64,000 nucleotides of DNA from contig NZ_KI519476.1 of NCBI RefSeq assembly GCF_000482705.1, positions 5,480 through 69,479 on the forward strand, written 5' to 3'. The notes beneath the pieces were generated by a model. The model ran no database searches, was not told where the DNA came from, and saw only the letters and a list, made by a program, of their open reading frames with translations. The DNA comes from Glycomyces arizonensis DSM 44726. Lineage in GTDB: Bacteria; Actinomycetota; Actinomycetes; Mycobacteriales; Micromonosporaceae. Below, piece by piece: positions 25,091-33,888 of this stretch (position 1 is its first letter; each line of letters begins with the position of its first letter). The position numbers were made by a program, and so were the translations under genes.

Positions 25091-25615
25091 CTATTCGCCG
25101 GTGCTGCCGTCGATGCGCTCGCGCAGGAGGTCGGCGTGCCCGTTGTGGCGCGCGTACTCCTCGATCATGTGGAGGTAGACCCACCGCAGGCTGGTGGTGC
25201 CGTGCCGCGGGTGCTCGAAGGTGTCGTCGAGGCCGTGCCGCCCCGCGGCCTCCTTCGCGTCCTTGACGGCGGCCCGGAAGCGCTCGAACGCCTCGGCCGG
25301 ATCGGCCTGCGGGGCCTCGTTGAAATCGGCGTCGGGGTCGTCGTCGTGCCCGTAACAGGGCAGGTCCGCCTCGCGCTGGCCGTCCACCCGCTTGCAGAAC
25401 CAGCTGTACTCGACGTCGACGAGGTGGCGCACGAGGCCGAGCAGCGAGAGCGAGGAGGGCTCGACGGCGGCGCGCTTGAGCTGCTCCTCGTCGAGGCCGG
25501 CGCACTTCTTCAGGAGGGTGTCGCGGTGGTAGTCGAGGAATCCTTCGAGGAGCACCCGATCGGACCCCTCTTTGAGAGGCCGCTCGCGGGTGGTCTCAGG
25601 CGCAGTCCATGTCAT
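25091..25615 (-). CDS. DUF664 / DinB-like four-helix protein
   Basis: This 174-aa protein is paralogous to the one at 2926-3474, with LLGLVRHLVDVEYSWFCKRV and IEEYARHNGHADLLRERID motifs in the same places. The conserved His residues (one in RHLVDVE, two in RHNGHADL) match the metal site of the DinB superfamily. It is a single gene between the ppk1 promoter region and a divergent acidic protein. The reaction is unknown. Confidence 0.87.
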   Translation of the reverse strand: MTWTAPETTRERPLKEGSDRVLLEGFLDYHRDTLLKKCAGLDEEQLKRAAVEPSSLSLLGLVRHLVDVEYSWFCKRVDGQREADLPCYGHDDDPDADFNEAPQADPAEAFERFRAAVKDAKEAAGRHGLDDTFEHPRHGTTSLRWVYLHMIEEYARHNGHADLLRERIDGSTGE

Positions 25616-25703
25616 GTCGTGAGGCTATCGGCCCACCTGCGCGAACACGAGCGGATTACGCCCGGCGGCAGGGGGTAACCCCACCTCCGGCGAAGGAGGA
25701 GCG

Positions 25704-26174
25704 ATGTCCGACGAGCGCAGGCCCTACTCGAACGACGACAAAGACGCGTTCGAGTGGATCGATGACATGGAGCAGAGCGAGCAGCCCGTGGAGGACGAGA
25801 TCCTCGAGGCCGACGACTACAAGGGCGCGGACCGGTACGGCACGACGCCCGCGGAGGAGCGGCGCGGCGTCCCGCTGGACGTGGAGCTCTCCGAGGAGCG
25901 GCCGGACGTCCCGAGCGAGTCGGTCTCGGACGAGTGGGAGGAGGGCCCCGACCCGCGCGCCGGGGTGCTCCACGACGAGGACGAGCTGTACGCCGAGGAG
26001 GCGGAGGGCGGGGAGGACGCCGACCTGGGCGAGATCCACGTGACCGAGGACGACCGCGAACGGGCGGAGGCCATGCGCGAGCCCTGGGAGGAGGGCCCGC
26101 CGTCCGACCCGGAGGACACCGAGGCGCTCGACGAGGACCGGGACTCCGAGCCCCGCAGGGACGACTGGCGCTGA
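25704..26174 (+). CDS. Highly acidic DUF5709-like protein
   Basis: This 156-aa protein is very acidic (about one third Asp/Glu) and probably disordered. The segment RYGTTPAEERRGVPLDVELS followed by EERPDV and the later RAGVL/AE pattern matches DUF5709 proteins of streptomycetes and relatives, whose role is unknown. A strong GAAGGAGGAG ribosome site precedes ATG 25704. It ends 170 bp before the tRNA-Asp, in opposite orientation. Confidence 0.78.
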   Translation: MSDERRPYSNDDKDAFEWIDDMEQSEQPVEDEILEADDYKGADRYGTTPAEERRGVPLDVELSEERPDVPSESVSDEWEEGPDPRAGVLHDEDELYAEEAEGGEDADLGEIHVTEDDRERAEAMREPWEEGPPSDPEDTEALDEDRDSEPRRDDWR

Positions 26175-26346
26175 CCGGGCTCACCGCAGTGGCACGGGCG
26201 CGCCGAACCGTTCAGGCCGCTCGCCCGCACGTCTTGAGGAAGCCACGGGAGAGCCGCCCGACGACGTTTGCCTGGACGCCACCGACACGTGAGAGCCGTT
26301 CCGAGACAAGGAAAAACCCCGATGCGATGCACCGGGGTCATAGCTG

Positions 26347-26421
26347 CGGTCCCGACGGGATTTGAACCCGCGACCTCCGCCTTGACAGGGCGGCGAGCAC
26401 TCCTGGCTGCTCCACGGGACC
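26347..26421 (-). tRNA. tRNA-Asp (GTC)
   Basis: A complete cloverleaf reads on the minus strand. The 7-bp acceptor stem GGTCCCG/CGGGACC has discriminator G. The anticodon stem is CCGCC/GGCGG with loop CTGTCAA (anticodon GTC), and the T-arm is GCGGGTTCAAATCCCG(T). CCA is not encoded. It lies downstream of tRNA-Glu on the same strand. Confidence 0.95.
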
Positions 26422-26507
26422 TTGAGTGCGGATCGAAATCCCTCAAGGTCGCAAGACCTCTTAATTTATACCAGGCGCTTCCGTGTGACCGGTGTCGCGT
26501 CTGGTCG

Positions 26508-26580
26508 TACCCCCAACGGGATTCGAACCCGTGTTACCGCCTTGAAAGGGCGGCGTCCTAGGCCTCTAGACGATGGGGGC
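26508..26580 (-). tRNA. tRNA-Glu (TTC)
   Basis: The cloverleaf on the minus strand starts GCCCCCATCGTCTAG and has anticodon stem CCGCC/GGCGG with loop CTTTCAA (TTC). T-arm ACGGGTTCGAATCCCGT and the end GGGGGTA follow, with the G1-U72 pair typical of actinobacterial tRNA-Glu. It is separated from tRNA-Asp by an AT-rich 86-bp spacer; the two are probably co-transcribed. Confidence 0.95.
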
Positions 26581-26759
26581 GCTCGATGATGCTGACACGT
26601 GACGCATTGCGCCACATCCCGATTTCACCGGCTTACCACCGCGGAACTCCGCTTGGGCTCGACAAGCATACGTGACCCCGGGCGGCCCGTCCACGCCGGG
26701 GCACCGGTGAGACAGCCGTCTCAGGCGGCCCGCGGCCCCGGGCTTGCTAGCGTTGGCGC

Positions 26760-27680
26760 ATGGAGTTCGCCTACCTGGGACCGCGCGGCACCTTCACCGA
26801 GGCCGCGCTCCGCCGACTGCCCGCCGCGAAGGGCGCGCAGACCACCCCGATGGCCTCGATCGCCGACGCCCTCGACGCGGTGCGGCGCGGGGAGGTCGAC
26901 GCCGGCTTCGTCCCGCTCGAGAACTCCCAGGAGGGCACCGTCACCGTCACGATCGACGAGCTCGTCGGCGGCGACCCGCTCGTCATCGCGGGCGAGGTGG
27001 TCCTGCCGGTCACGTTCGTGCTCGCCGCCGAGAAGCCCGTGGACGCGATCGCCACCGTCGCCTCGCACCCGCACGGCCTCGCCCAGGTGCGCCGCTACCT
27101 GCGCCGGGAGCTGCCGCACGCGCGGGTCGTCAACGCCCTGTCCACCGCCGAGGCCGCCGAGCGCGTCCGCGCGGGCGAGGCCGACGCGTGCGTCTGCGCC
27201 CCCTTCACCGCCGAGGCCGCCGGGCTTCCCGTGCAGGCCTATGACATCGGCGACAGCACCGACGCCCAGACCCGCTTCGTCCACGTCGTCAGGCCGTGCC
27301 CCCCGCCCGAACCGAGCGGCGACGACATCACCTCGCTCGCCGTCTACATCGACCACGACCGGGTCGGCGCGCTCCTGGCCGTCCTGACCGAGTTCGCCAT
27401 CCGCGGCATCAACCTGACGCGCATCGAGTCCCGCCCCACCGGCGAGGGCCTGGGGCGCTACGCGTTCTTCCTGGACTGCACGGGGCATCTGGCCGACGCC
27501 CGCATGGGCGAGGCGCTCATGGGCCTGCGCCGCATCTGCGCCGACGTCCGCTATCTCGGCTCCTACCGGCGCGACCACACCGACGCGCCCGTGTCCCCGC
27601 CGCCGGGGCTGACGGACGCCGACTTCGCCGACGCCGCGGTCTGGCTCCAGCGCCTGCGCGAGTGCGGCAGCCAGGGCTGA
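26760..27680 (+). CDS. pheA: Prephenate dehydratase
   Basis: It converts prephenate to phenylpyruvate in phenylalanine synthesis. The 306-aa protein has the PDT catalytic domain (FAYLGPRGTFTEAAL, about 3-17; FVPLENSQEGTVTVTIDEL, about 58-76). A C-terminal regulatory ACT domain follows (DHDRVGALLAVLTEFAIRGI and NLTRIESRPTGEGLGRYAFF), which binds phenylalanine for feedback inhibition. It is the monofunctional type without chorismate mutase. pheA upstream of serS is a common actinobacterial arrangement; here other genes separate them. Confidence 0.96.
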   Translation: MEFAYLGPRGTFTEAALRRLPAAKGAQTTPMASIADALDAVRRGEVDAGFVPLENSQEGTVTVTIDELVGGDPLVIAGEVVLPVTFVLAAEKPVDAIATVASHPHGLAQVRRYLRRELPHARVVNALSTAEAAERVRAGEADACVCAPFTAEAAGLPVQAYDIGDSTDAQTRFVHVVRPCPPPEPSGDDITSLAVYIDHDRVGALLAVLTEFAIRGINLTRIESRPTGEGLGRYAFFLDCTGHLADARMGEALMGLRRICADVRYLGSYRRDHTDAPVSPPPGLTDADFADAAVWLQRLRECGSQG

Positions 27681-27716
27681 CCTGCGCGAGACGCATTGCC
27701 GACCTAGGGTGGAGGC

Positions 27717-28388
27717 ATGGTCTCTCTGGTCGATGAACTGCTGCTGCTCGCCTACGACGACGCCTCCGGCCGCAACCAGGCCGCCTACCTCGAACTCGGC
27801 CTCGGCGGCGCGATCATGCTGGAGTTGACGCTGGCCGAGCGCATCGACGTCGTTGACGGCAGGGTCCGCGTCGTCGACGACGCCCCGACCGGTGAGGCGC
27901 TCCTGGACGAGGTCCTGCGGCGCATCGGCGAGGACAAGCCGCGCAAGCCCGCGGCCGTCGTCCAGCGTGCCGGGAAGGGCCTGACGCAGCCGGTGCTCGA
28001 CGAGCTCGTCTCGCGCGGCGTGCTGCGGTACAAGCGCGACAAGCTCCTGGGGGTCTTCCCGTTCCACCGGTACCTGCCGGACGATCCGACCGCCGAGGCC
28101 GACGCCCGCGTCCGCCTTGCGGGCGCCGTCGACGCCGGGGCCGCCTCTGACGCGCGCACTGCGGCGCTCGCGTCGCTGGTCTACGCCCTGAAGATGGACG
28201 CGATCGTCTTCCCCGAGCGGAGCCAGCGGGAGGTGCGCAAGGCGCTCAAGGCGATCGCTGAGGGCTCGTGGGCGGGCGACGCCACCCGCAAGGCGGTCGA
28301 GGCGGCGCAGGCGGCGGTGATGGCGGCGGTCGTGGCCGCGACCACGGCGGCGGCCGCCAGTGCGGCCACGAGCTCGGCGACGGGCTGA
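27717..28388 (+). CDS. GPP34 (GOLPH3-like) family protein
   Basis: This 223-aa protein shows the GPP34 signature: LVDELLLLAYDDASGR at the start, LGGAIMLELTLAERIDV, and LVSRGVLRYKRDKLLGVFPF. Eukaryotic GOLPH3 binds phosphatidylinositol-4-phosphate at the Golgi; bacterial members are abundant in actinobacteria and of unknown role. The C-terminus is an Ala-rich helix. It lies 36 bp after pheA and may be co-transcribed. Confidence 0.9.
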   Translation: MVSLVDELLLLAYDDASGRNQAAYLELGLGGAIMLELTLAERIDVVDGRVRVVDDAPTGEALLDEVLRRIGEDKPRKPAAVVQRAGKGLTQPVLDELVSRGVLRYKRDKLLGVFPFHRYLPDDPTAEADARVRLAGAVDAGAASDARTAALASLVYALKMDAIVFPERSQREVRKALKAIAEGSWAGDATRKAVEAAQAAVMAAVVAATTAAAASAATSSATG

Positions 28389-28433
28389 ACCGGACCTCGC
28401 CGCGGGCGGCGGTCGGCGTGATTAGCTAGAGGC

Positions 28434-29165
28434 ATGCCTGAAACATCTGCTTCGAATCCCGTGCCGGAGCCACCCGAACCGCCGAAGCCGCCCAAGGCCC
28501 CGAATCCGCCCAAGCCTCCGAAGCCTTTGAAGGGCGGTGCGGCCGGGGCGGAGCCGGACGAGTCGCTGCCTGGATACGAGACGATCCATCTCAGGGACGC
28601 CGAGTCGATGAAGGCGTTGGCGCACCCTGCGCGGATGGCCGTGTTCGACTTCCTCGGCACGCGTCGAATCCAGGGCTTCGATGGAGCGACCGCCACCGAG
28701 ATCGCCGAGGTGGTGGGCATGACTCCGAGCGCGATGAGCTACCACCTGCGGACTCTGGCGAAGGCGGGTTTCATCGAGGAGGCTCCGAGCCGTGGGGACG
28801 CGCGTGAGCGCGTCTGGCGGCTCGGGTTCAGCAGCTTCTCGATCCGGGCGAGGGAGGGCGCCAGCGAGAGCGAGAAGGTCGTCGAACGCACCATGGTGGA
28901 GACGTTCACCGAGCAGCACCTGCGCCACTTCCGGCGGTGGCTCGAGGTTCGCGATCAGGTCGAGCCGGAGCTGCGGGAGGCTTCTACGGTCGACACTGGG
29001 CGACTGCGCTTGACGCTCGCGGAGGCCGATGAGTACCAGCGGCGATACCGCGAACTGGAGGCGGAGTACGCCCGGATTTCGCTCTACCGGGCGGAGAAGG
29101 GCGTGGATGCGGACGACGGCACGGTGGTCTTCCACGTGCGGCTCGAGCTCTTCCCCGAGGTGTAG
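28434..29165 (+). CDS. ArsR-type winged-helix regulator with Pro/Lys-rich N-terminus
   Basis: This 243-aa protein has residues 1-35 that are a Pro-Glu-Lys repeat (PPEPPKPPKAPNPPKPPK), then a winged helix (MKALAHPARMAVFDFL; TATEIAEVVGMTPSAMSYHL; RTLAKAGFIEEAPSRG). A C-terminal helical region is typical of multidrug-linked HTH_20 regulators. It stands directly upstream of an MFS exporter. A near-perfect palindrome at 29199-29220 between the two genes is the likely operator, implying repression of the transporter until a drug-like ligand binds. Confidence 0.9.
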   Translation: MPETSASNPVPEPPEPPKPPKAPNPPKPPKPLKGGAAGAEPDESLPGYETIHLRDAESMKALAHPARMAVFDFLGTRRIQGFDGATATEIAEVVGMTPSAMSYHLRTLAKAGFIEEAPSRGDARERVWRLGFSSFSIRAREGASESEKVVERTMVETFTEQHLRHFRRWLEVRDQVEPELREASTVDTGRLRLTLAEADEYQRRYRELEAEYARISLYRAEKGVDADDGTVVFHVRLELFPEV

Positions 29166-29198
29166 GCGCGAAGATCCTCGAAAAAATCTGAAAAAGGT

Positions 29199-29220
29199 CT
29201 TTCGCATCGCGATGTGAAAG
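29199..29220. promoter_or_regulatory. Palindromic operator before MFS exporter gene
   Basis: CTTTCgCATCG and CGATGtGAAAG form a 22-bp dyad with a single mismatched pair. A further half site CTTTCACATC lies at 29239-29248, over the start of the transporter gene. Position between a winged-helix regulator and an exporter argues for autoregulation and control of export. Confidence 0.65.
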
Positions 29221-29234
29221 TGTATTTTCGAAGT

Positions 29235-30503
29235 ATGTCTTTCACATCCTTCGTCGACGGTACCCGCTGGTCCGATGTCCACGCGGCCGCGGCCTGCGCC
29301 TTCCTCGCCGGTACGGCCATGTTCACCGCCGACTTCGCGCTCGTCCTCCACCTCCAGTCCACCGGACTCGGCGGCGCGGCCGTCGCCACCCTCATCATCT
29401 GCGGGACCCTGCCGATGGTCCTGCTCGCCCCGATCACCGGCCGCATGGCCGACCGCTTCGACAGCCGCACGCTCATGGCCGCCAGCGGTCTGCTCCAGGC
29501 CGCCGCCATCACCGGCATGACCCTCACCGACGACCTGCCGGTCCTGCTCGGGCTCGTCATCCTCAACGCCTGCGGCACCGCGCTGCTCAACCCCACCGTC
29601 AGCGCGCTCATCCCGGTCATCGCCACCGCCGACGACCTCCCGCGGGCCGTCGCCACGGTCCAGACCGGCACTCTCATCGGCATGGCCGCCGGCCCCGGCA
29701 TGGCCGGGTTCGTCGTCGGCGTCCACGGCACCGACGGCGCGCTCGTCGTCGCCCTCTGCTGCGCCCTCCTGCGCGCGGCGCTCTGCGCCGACATCAGGAC
29801 CCGCCGCGGCGGCATCCGCCGCGACCTCGCCGCGCACCGGGACGCCGCCGACCGCCCCGCCTGGAACCTGCGCGGCGACCGGCTCCTGACCACCATGGTC
29901 ATCGGCGTCGCCGCCGTGATCGCGTGCCTGTGCTCGGTCAACGTCCTGGAGGTCTTCCTCGTCCGCGAGGTCTACGGCGCCTCTTCGAGCACGTACGGGC
30001 TCATCCACGCCTGCTGGACGATCGGCATGGCGGGCGGCGCGTGGATCGCCGCCGCCGTCATTCGCCGCCTCATGCGGGACGCCCACCTCGCCTGGATGCT
30101 CATGATCTGCCTGGCGACGACCGGCGCAGTCTGCGTCGTTCTCGGCATGCCGCTGCCGACCGTGGCACTGCTCGTGCCGATCATGCTGTGCGGCGGCGTC
30201 CTCAACGCCTGCGAGAACTCGGCGATGCAGATCGCCGTCGCCCGCCGCGTCCCCGAGTCGTTCCGGGGCCGCGCGGGAGCCAAGATCAACGGCACCGTCA
30301 ACGGCGCCACGCTCATCGGTTTCGTCCTCGGCGGCGCGCTCTCGAGCGCGCTTCCCACGCAGACCGCGTTCGTCGTCATCGGCGTCGCGACCATCGCCAT
30401 CGTCGCCTGCTGCGTCCCGATGGTCCGGCGCGGCACCCGCGACGAGCCCGAGACGGTCGAGCCGGAGCCCGAGCCGCGGCCCGCGCCGCTGGTCGCAGCG
30501 TGA
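29235..30503 (+). CDS. MFS transporter, probable drug exporter
   Basis: This 422-aa protein has twelve hydrophobic segments. The loop 2-3 motif GRMADRFDSRTLM (MFS motif A) is present, and a motif-C-like GMAAGPGMAGFV occurs in helix 5. It belongs to the MFS_1/3-like single-component exporters. ATG 29235 is preferred to the GTG at 29214, which lies within the operator palindrome; no strong ribosome site is visible for either. It is regulated by the preceding winged-helix protein, by inference. It converges on modC. Confidence 0.9.
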   Translation: MSFTSFVDGTRWSDVHAAAACAFLAGTAMFTADFALVLHLQSTGLGGAAVATLIICGTLPMVLLAPITGRMADRFDSRTLMAASGLLQAAAITGMTLTDDLPVLLGLVILNACGTALLNPTVSALIPVIATADDLPRAVATVQTGTLIGMAAGPGMAGFVVGVHGTDGALVVALCCALLRAALCADIRTRRGGIRRDLAAHRDAADRPAWNLRGDRLLTTMVIGVAAVIACLCSVNVLEVFLVREVYGASSSTYGLIHACWTIGMAGGAWIAAAVIRRLMRDAHLAWMLMICLATTGAVCVVLGMPLPTVALLVPIMLCGGVLNACENSAMQIAVARRVPESFRGRAGAKINGTVNGATLIGFVLGGALSSALPTQTAFVVIGVATIAIVACCVPMVRRGTRDEPETVEPEPEPRPAPLVAA

Positions 30504-30544
30504 CGCGGCCGGCGCGAGGGCGCACCGAGGCCCTCGGACAGCCC

Positions 30545-31633
30545 CTACGCGGGGTAGGCGCGGATCTCGGCCGCCTTCACCGCCGCCCACACGCGCATGC
30601 CCGAGACGAGGCCCAGCTGCGCGGCCGCGCCCGGCGTGACGTCGGCGGCGGCGCGCAGCGGGCCGTCGAGCTGGACGCGCAGATTGTCGCCGTGGCGGTG
30701 GACGCCCGCCACGGTCGCCTCCCAGACGTTCCTCGGGCTGCCCTCGGGCCGGTCGGCGTGCAGCGCCACGGCACTGGGCGCGAACGCGGCGAAGGCGTCG
30801 CCGTCGATCGCGTCGTCCGCGGTCAGGACCGTCCCGTCGTCGAGCCGGACACTGTGCCCCTCGGCCCGGCCGCGGTACAGGTTCAGGCCCACGAGCCTGG
30901 CGACGTAGTCGGTGCGGGGCCTGGCGGTCACGGTCTCGGCGTCGCCCTCCTGGACGACGGCGCCGTCCTCGACGACGATCAGGCGGTCGGCCAGGACGAG
31001 CGCGTCGACCGGATCGTGCGTGACGAGCACGGCCGCGCCGTCGTGCCGCTCGAGGTGGCGGTGCAGCTCGGCGCGGGTGTCGAGCCGCGTCCGCGCGTCG
31101 AGGGCCGCGAGCGGCTCGTCGAGCAGCAGCAGCGTCGGCTCGACGGCGAGGGCCCGGGCCAGTGCCACGCGCTGGGCCTGGCCGCCGGACAGCTCCCGCG
31201 GCTTGCGGAACGCGAAGTCCGCCAGGCCGACCCGGGCCAGCCAGTCGGCGGCGACCTGGCGGGCCCGGGCACGGCCGACGCCGCGCCTGCGCGGACCGAA
31301 CGCGACGTTGTCCAGGGCCGTCAGGTGGGGAAACAGCAGGTAGTCCTGGAACACCACGCCGATGCCGCGCCGCTCGGGGGCGACCCAGACGCGCTCCCGC
31401 CGTTCGGCGGGCCGGTCGAGGTCGCGCCCCGCAAGGGTCGCATGCCCCTCCGACAGTCCGTGGAGTCCGGCGAGCGAGCGGAGCGCGGTGGTCTTGCCCG
31501 CGCCGTTCGGTCCCAGCAGCGCCACGGTCTCCCCGGCGTCGACGCGCAGCGGCAGGTCGAGCCTGAAGTCGCCGCGCTCGGCCACGAGGCGCGCGTCGAG
31601 GATCGGGTCCGCGGGCTTCATGACGGGCTTCAC
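30545..31633 (-). CDS. modC: Molybdate ABC transporter ATP-binding protein
   Basis: It hydrolyses ATP to drive molybdate import. Motifs are Walker A (LLGPNGAGKTTAL), Q-loop (VVFQDYLLFPHL), signature (ELSGGQAQRVALARAL), Walker B (LLLLDEPLAALD) and H-loop (VLVTHD). The C-terminal 130 residues include a TOBE/Mop-type domain (VHRHGDNLRVQLDGPL) that binds oxyanion. GTG 31633 overlaps the modB stop by 4 bp; an ATG at 31621 is an alternative. It is the last gene of the operon. Confidence 0.93.
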   Translation of the reverse strand: MKPVMKPADPILDARLVAERGDFRLDLPLRVDAGETVALLGPNGAGKTTALRSLAGLHGLSEGHATLAGRDLDRPAERRERVWVAPERRGIGVVFQDYLLFPHLTALDNVAFGPRRRGVGRARARQVAADWLARVGLADFAFRKPRELSGGQAQRVALARALAVEPTLLLLDEPLAALDARTRLDTRAELHRHLERHDGAAVLVTHDPVDALVLADRLIVVEDGAVVQEGDAETVTARPRTDYVARLVGLNLYRGRAEGHSVRLDDGTVLTADDAIDGDAFAAFAPSAVALHADRPEGSPRNVWEATVAGVHRHGDNLRVQLDGPLRAAADVTPGAAAQLGLVSGMRVWAAVKAAEIRAYPA

Positions 31634-32499
31634 GGCGTCGCCGTCCAGCGGTCGCGCAGGCACGCCAGGACGGTGACCGAGACGGCGAGCAGGATGAGGC
31701 TGAGCACGATCGCGGCCTCCAGGTCGGTCTCCAGCGCGAGGTAGACGGCCAGCGGCATCGTCTGGGTGCGGCCGGGGAAGTTCCCGGCGAAGGTGATGGT
31801 GGCGCCGAACTCGCCGAGCGCGCGGGCCCAGCACAGCACGGCCCCGGCGGCGATGCCCGGAGCCACGAGCGGAATCGTCACATGTATGAAGACTGACCAC
31901 CTCCCGGCGCCGAGCGTAGCGGCGGCCTCCTCATAGCGGACGTCGGCGCCGCGCAGCGCCCCCTCCACGGAGACGACCAGGAACGGCATCGCCACGAACG
32001 CCATCGCGGCCACCACTCCGGCGGTGGTGAACGGCAGGCTGACGCCGAACGCCTCGTGGAGCGGGGCGCCGACCAGGCCGTTCCTGCCGAACACCAGCAG
32101 CAGCGCCACGCCGCCGACGACGGGCGGCAGCACGAGCGGCACGGTGACCAGCGCCCGCACGAGGCCCTTGCCCCGGAAGTCGACGCGGGCGAGCAGCCAG
32201 GCCAGCGGGATGCCGAGCAGCAGGCACAGCCCGGTGGCGGCGGTCGCGGTGACCACCGAGAGGCGCAGCGCGTCGAGGACCTCCGGCTCGGCGAGTCGCT
32301 GCGGCATGGTGCCCCAGGGCGCGCGGATCACCAGCCCGGCGAGCGGCAGCGTCAGGAACGCCAGGCCCAGCAGCGCCGGAACGAGCAGCACCACGGGGAT
32401 GCGCCGGCGTCTCCGATCGGTGCGGCTCCTGGATCGTTGACCGCGTTCGGGGCCGCCGCGATCGAGGCGTCTCCGGTCGGCGCGGGCGCTGGTGGACAT
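31630..32499 (-). CDS. modB: Molybdate ABC transporter permease
   Basis: This 289-aa inner-membrane permease has five to six membrane segments and the binding-protein-dependent EAA motif (EEAAATLGAGRWSVFIHVTI). The N-terminus is an extended Arg-rich cytosolic tail (about 35 residues). It lies between modA and modC, with a 4-bp overlap at its 3' end. ModB forms the translocation path as a homodimer. Confidence 0.94.
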   Translation of the reverse strand: MSTSARADRRRLDRGGPERGQRSRSRTDRRRRRIPVVLLVPALLGLAFLTLPLAGLVIRAPWGTMPQRLAEPEVLDALRLSVVTATAATGLCLLLGIPLAWLLARVDFRGKGLVRALVTVPLVLPPVVGGVALLLVFGRNGLVGAPLHEAFGVSLPFTTAGVVAAMAFVAMPFLVVSVEGALRGADVRYEEAAATLGAGRWSVFIHVTIPLVAPGIAAGAVLCWARALGEFGATITFAGNFPGRTQTMPLAVYLALETDLEAAIVLSLILLAVSVTVLACLRDRWTATP

Positions 32500-32518
32500 G
32501 ATCTGGCACGCGATCCGG

Positions 32519-33292
32519 TCAGGGGGCTTGGAACCCGGCGGCGGTGAGCACGGCGAGCGCCGCGTCGGAACGGAGGTAGGCGGCGAATGCCTCGGCCGTG
32601 GCCCGGTTCGGCGCGTCGTTCACCACCGCGAGCACGTAGTCGTTGACGGCCTCGGCGGATTCGGGGAACTCGACGCCCTCCACGCCGCCGTCGCTCGCGA
32701 TGGCGGCGGCGACGTCGGTGCGGTAGACCAGCGCGGCGTCGACCTCGCCGAGGGTGAGCTTGGCGAGCGTGGCCTTGACGTCGGTCTCGTAGGTGACCGG
32801 CGTGAGCGCCACTCCGGCCGCGTCGAGGGCGGTCTGGGCGGCGGCACCGCAGGGGACCTCCTCGGCGCACAGCGCGACCTTGAGCGCGGGGTCGGCCAGG
32901 TCGGCGAGGCCGGTGACGCCGTCGGGGTTGCCTTCGGGGACGGCGATGACGAGTTGGTTGCGCGCGAACGTCTCCGGGTCCTCCGCGTTGCCCGCCTCCA
33001 CGACTTTGTCCATGTTGGCCGGGTTGGCGGAGGCGAACACGTCGGCGGGCGCGCCCTGGTTGATCTGGGCGGCGAGGGAGGAGCTGCCCGCGAAGCTGAA
33101 CTCGACCTCGACGCCGGGGTCGGCCTCTTCGAAGTCCTCGCCGATCTCGGTGAACGTCTCGGTGAGCGAGGCGGCGGCGAAGACGGTCACGGTGCCGCCG
33201 ACCTCGCCGTCCTCCGTTCCATCGGCGGAGGAGCCGCATGCGGACAGGGCGAGCAGGGCGGCGGCCGCGGTGCCCGCGGCGATGGTCCTCAT
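32519..33292 (-). CDS. modA: Molybdate ABC transporter substrate-binding lipoprotein
   Basis: This 257-aa lipoprotein has a signal peptide ending in lipobox LSAC (Cys about 19). The mature protein has the ModA landmarks VFAAASLTETFTEIGEDF, FAGSSSLAAQINQGAPADVF and VNDYVLAVVNDAPNRATAEA, where serines and a tyrosine coordinate the oxyanion. Its start codon overlaps the stop of the upstream regulator (ATGA), so the two are translationally coupled. Confidence 0.95.
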   Translation of the reverse strand: MRTIAAGTAAAALLALSACGSSADGTEDGEVGGTVTVFAAASLTETFTEIGEDFEEADPGVEVEFSFAGSSSLAAQINQGAPADVFASANPANMDKVVEAGNAEDPETFARNQLVIAVPEGNPDGVTGLADLADPALKVALCAEEVPCGAAAQTALDAAGVALTPVTYETDVKATLAKLTLGEVDAALVYRTDVAAAIASDGGVEGVEFPESAEAVNDYVLAVVNDAPNRATAEAFAAYLRSDAALAVLTAAGFQAP

Positions 33293-33708
33293 CGGGGGTG
33301 CTTCTCCTTGCTCGGGGCGGTGGGGCGCTCGACGACGACGTTGGTGGACTTGACGACGGCGACCGCGACCGAGCCCACTTGGAGATCGAGCTCGTCGACG
33401 GCCTCGCGGCTCATGAGCGAGACGACGCGGAACGGGCCCACCTGAATGTCGACCTGGGCCATGACCGTGTCCTTGACGACGGCGGTCACGATGCCGCGCA
33501 GTCGGTTCCGCGCGGAGGAGGATTCGGACCGCGCTTCGCGCGCGGCGGCGCGGTCGGCGGCGAAACCGGCGAGGTCGACGCCGTCGACGACGCGGTGGCC
33601 GTGGTCGTCGCGGGAGGCGGCGAGCTTCCCGCCGTCGATCCAGCGGCGAACGGTGTCGGCACTGACGCCGAGGAGCTCGGCGGCCTCGCCGATGCGGAAC
33701 ATCGTCAC
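33289..33708 (-). CDS. HTH-Mop (molybdopterin/molybdate-binding) regulator
   Basis: This 139-aa protein has an excisionase/MerR-like helix-turn-helix at the N-terminus (FRIGEAAELLGVSADTVRRW, about 4-23), a spacer, then a Mop/TOBE domain (NRLRGIVTAVVKDTVMAQVD; VGSVAVAVVKSTNVVVE) that binds molybdate. It is the first gene of the mod operon, overlapping modA by 4 bp. It probably acts like ModE, repressing the operon when molybdate is plentiful; this is inferred from architecture and position. Confidence 0.88.
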   Translation of the reverse strand: MTMFRIGEAAELLGVSADTVRRWIDGGKLAASRDDHGHRVVDGVDLAGFAADRAAAREARSESSSARNRLRGIVTAVVKDTVMAQVDIQVGPFRVVSLMSREAVDELDLQVGSVAVAVVKSTNVVVERPTAPSKEKHPR

Positions 33709-33724
33709 GGGAGTGAAGTCTACC

Positions 33725-33740
33725 CCTCGCGTTTACGAGG
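33725..33740. promoter_or_regulatory. Possible operator upstream of mod operon
   Basis: CCTCG and CGAGG flank CGTTTA about 17 bp upstream of the regulator start. The dyad is short, but it lies where a molybdate-responsive repressor would be expected to bind. Confidence 0.3.
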
Positions 33741-33888
33741 AAACATTACGAAATCATTGGCATTCGCGGTCGAACAAATCGAAACAAGCCGCAGATGCGT
33801 GCAAGGCACTGACTTGATCCGGCGAGATCCCTCGCGAAGCCGCCGCGCCCGACCCGCTCCGCGCGAGCGCCGGGGATACCGGAGCGGG

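Noticed and set aside
26422-26507. A third tRNA or small gene between tRNA-Glu and tRNA-Asp
   Set aside because: The spacer is AT-rich, cannot form a cloverleaf and has no open frame.
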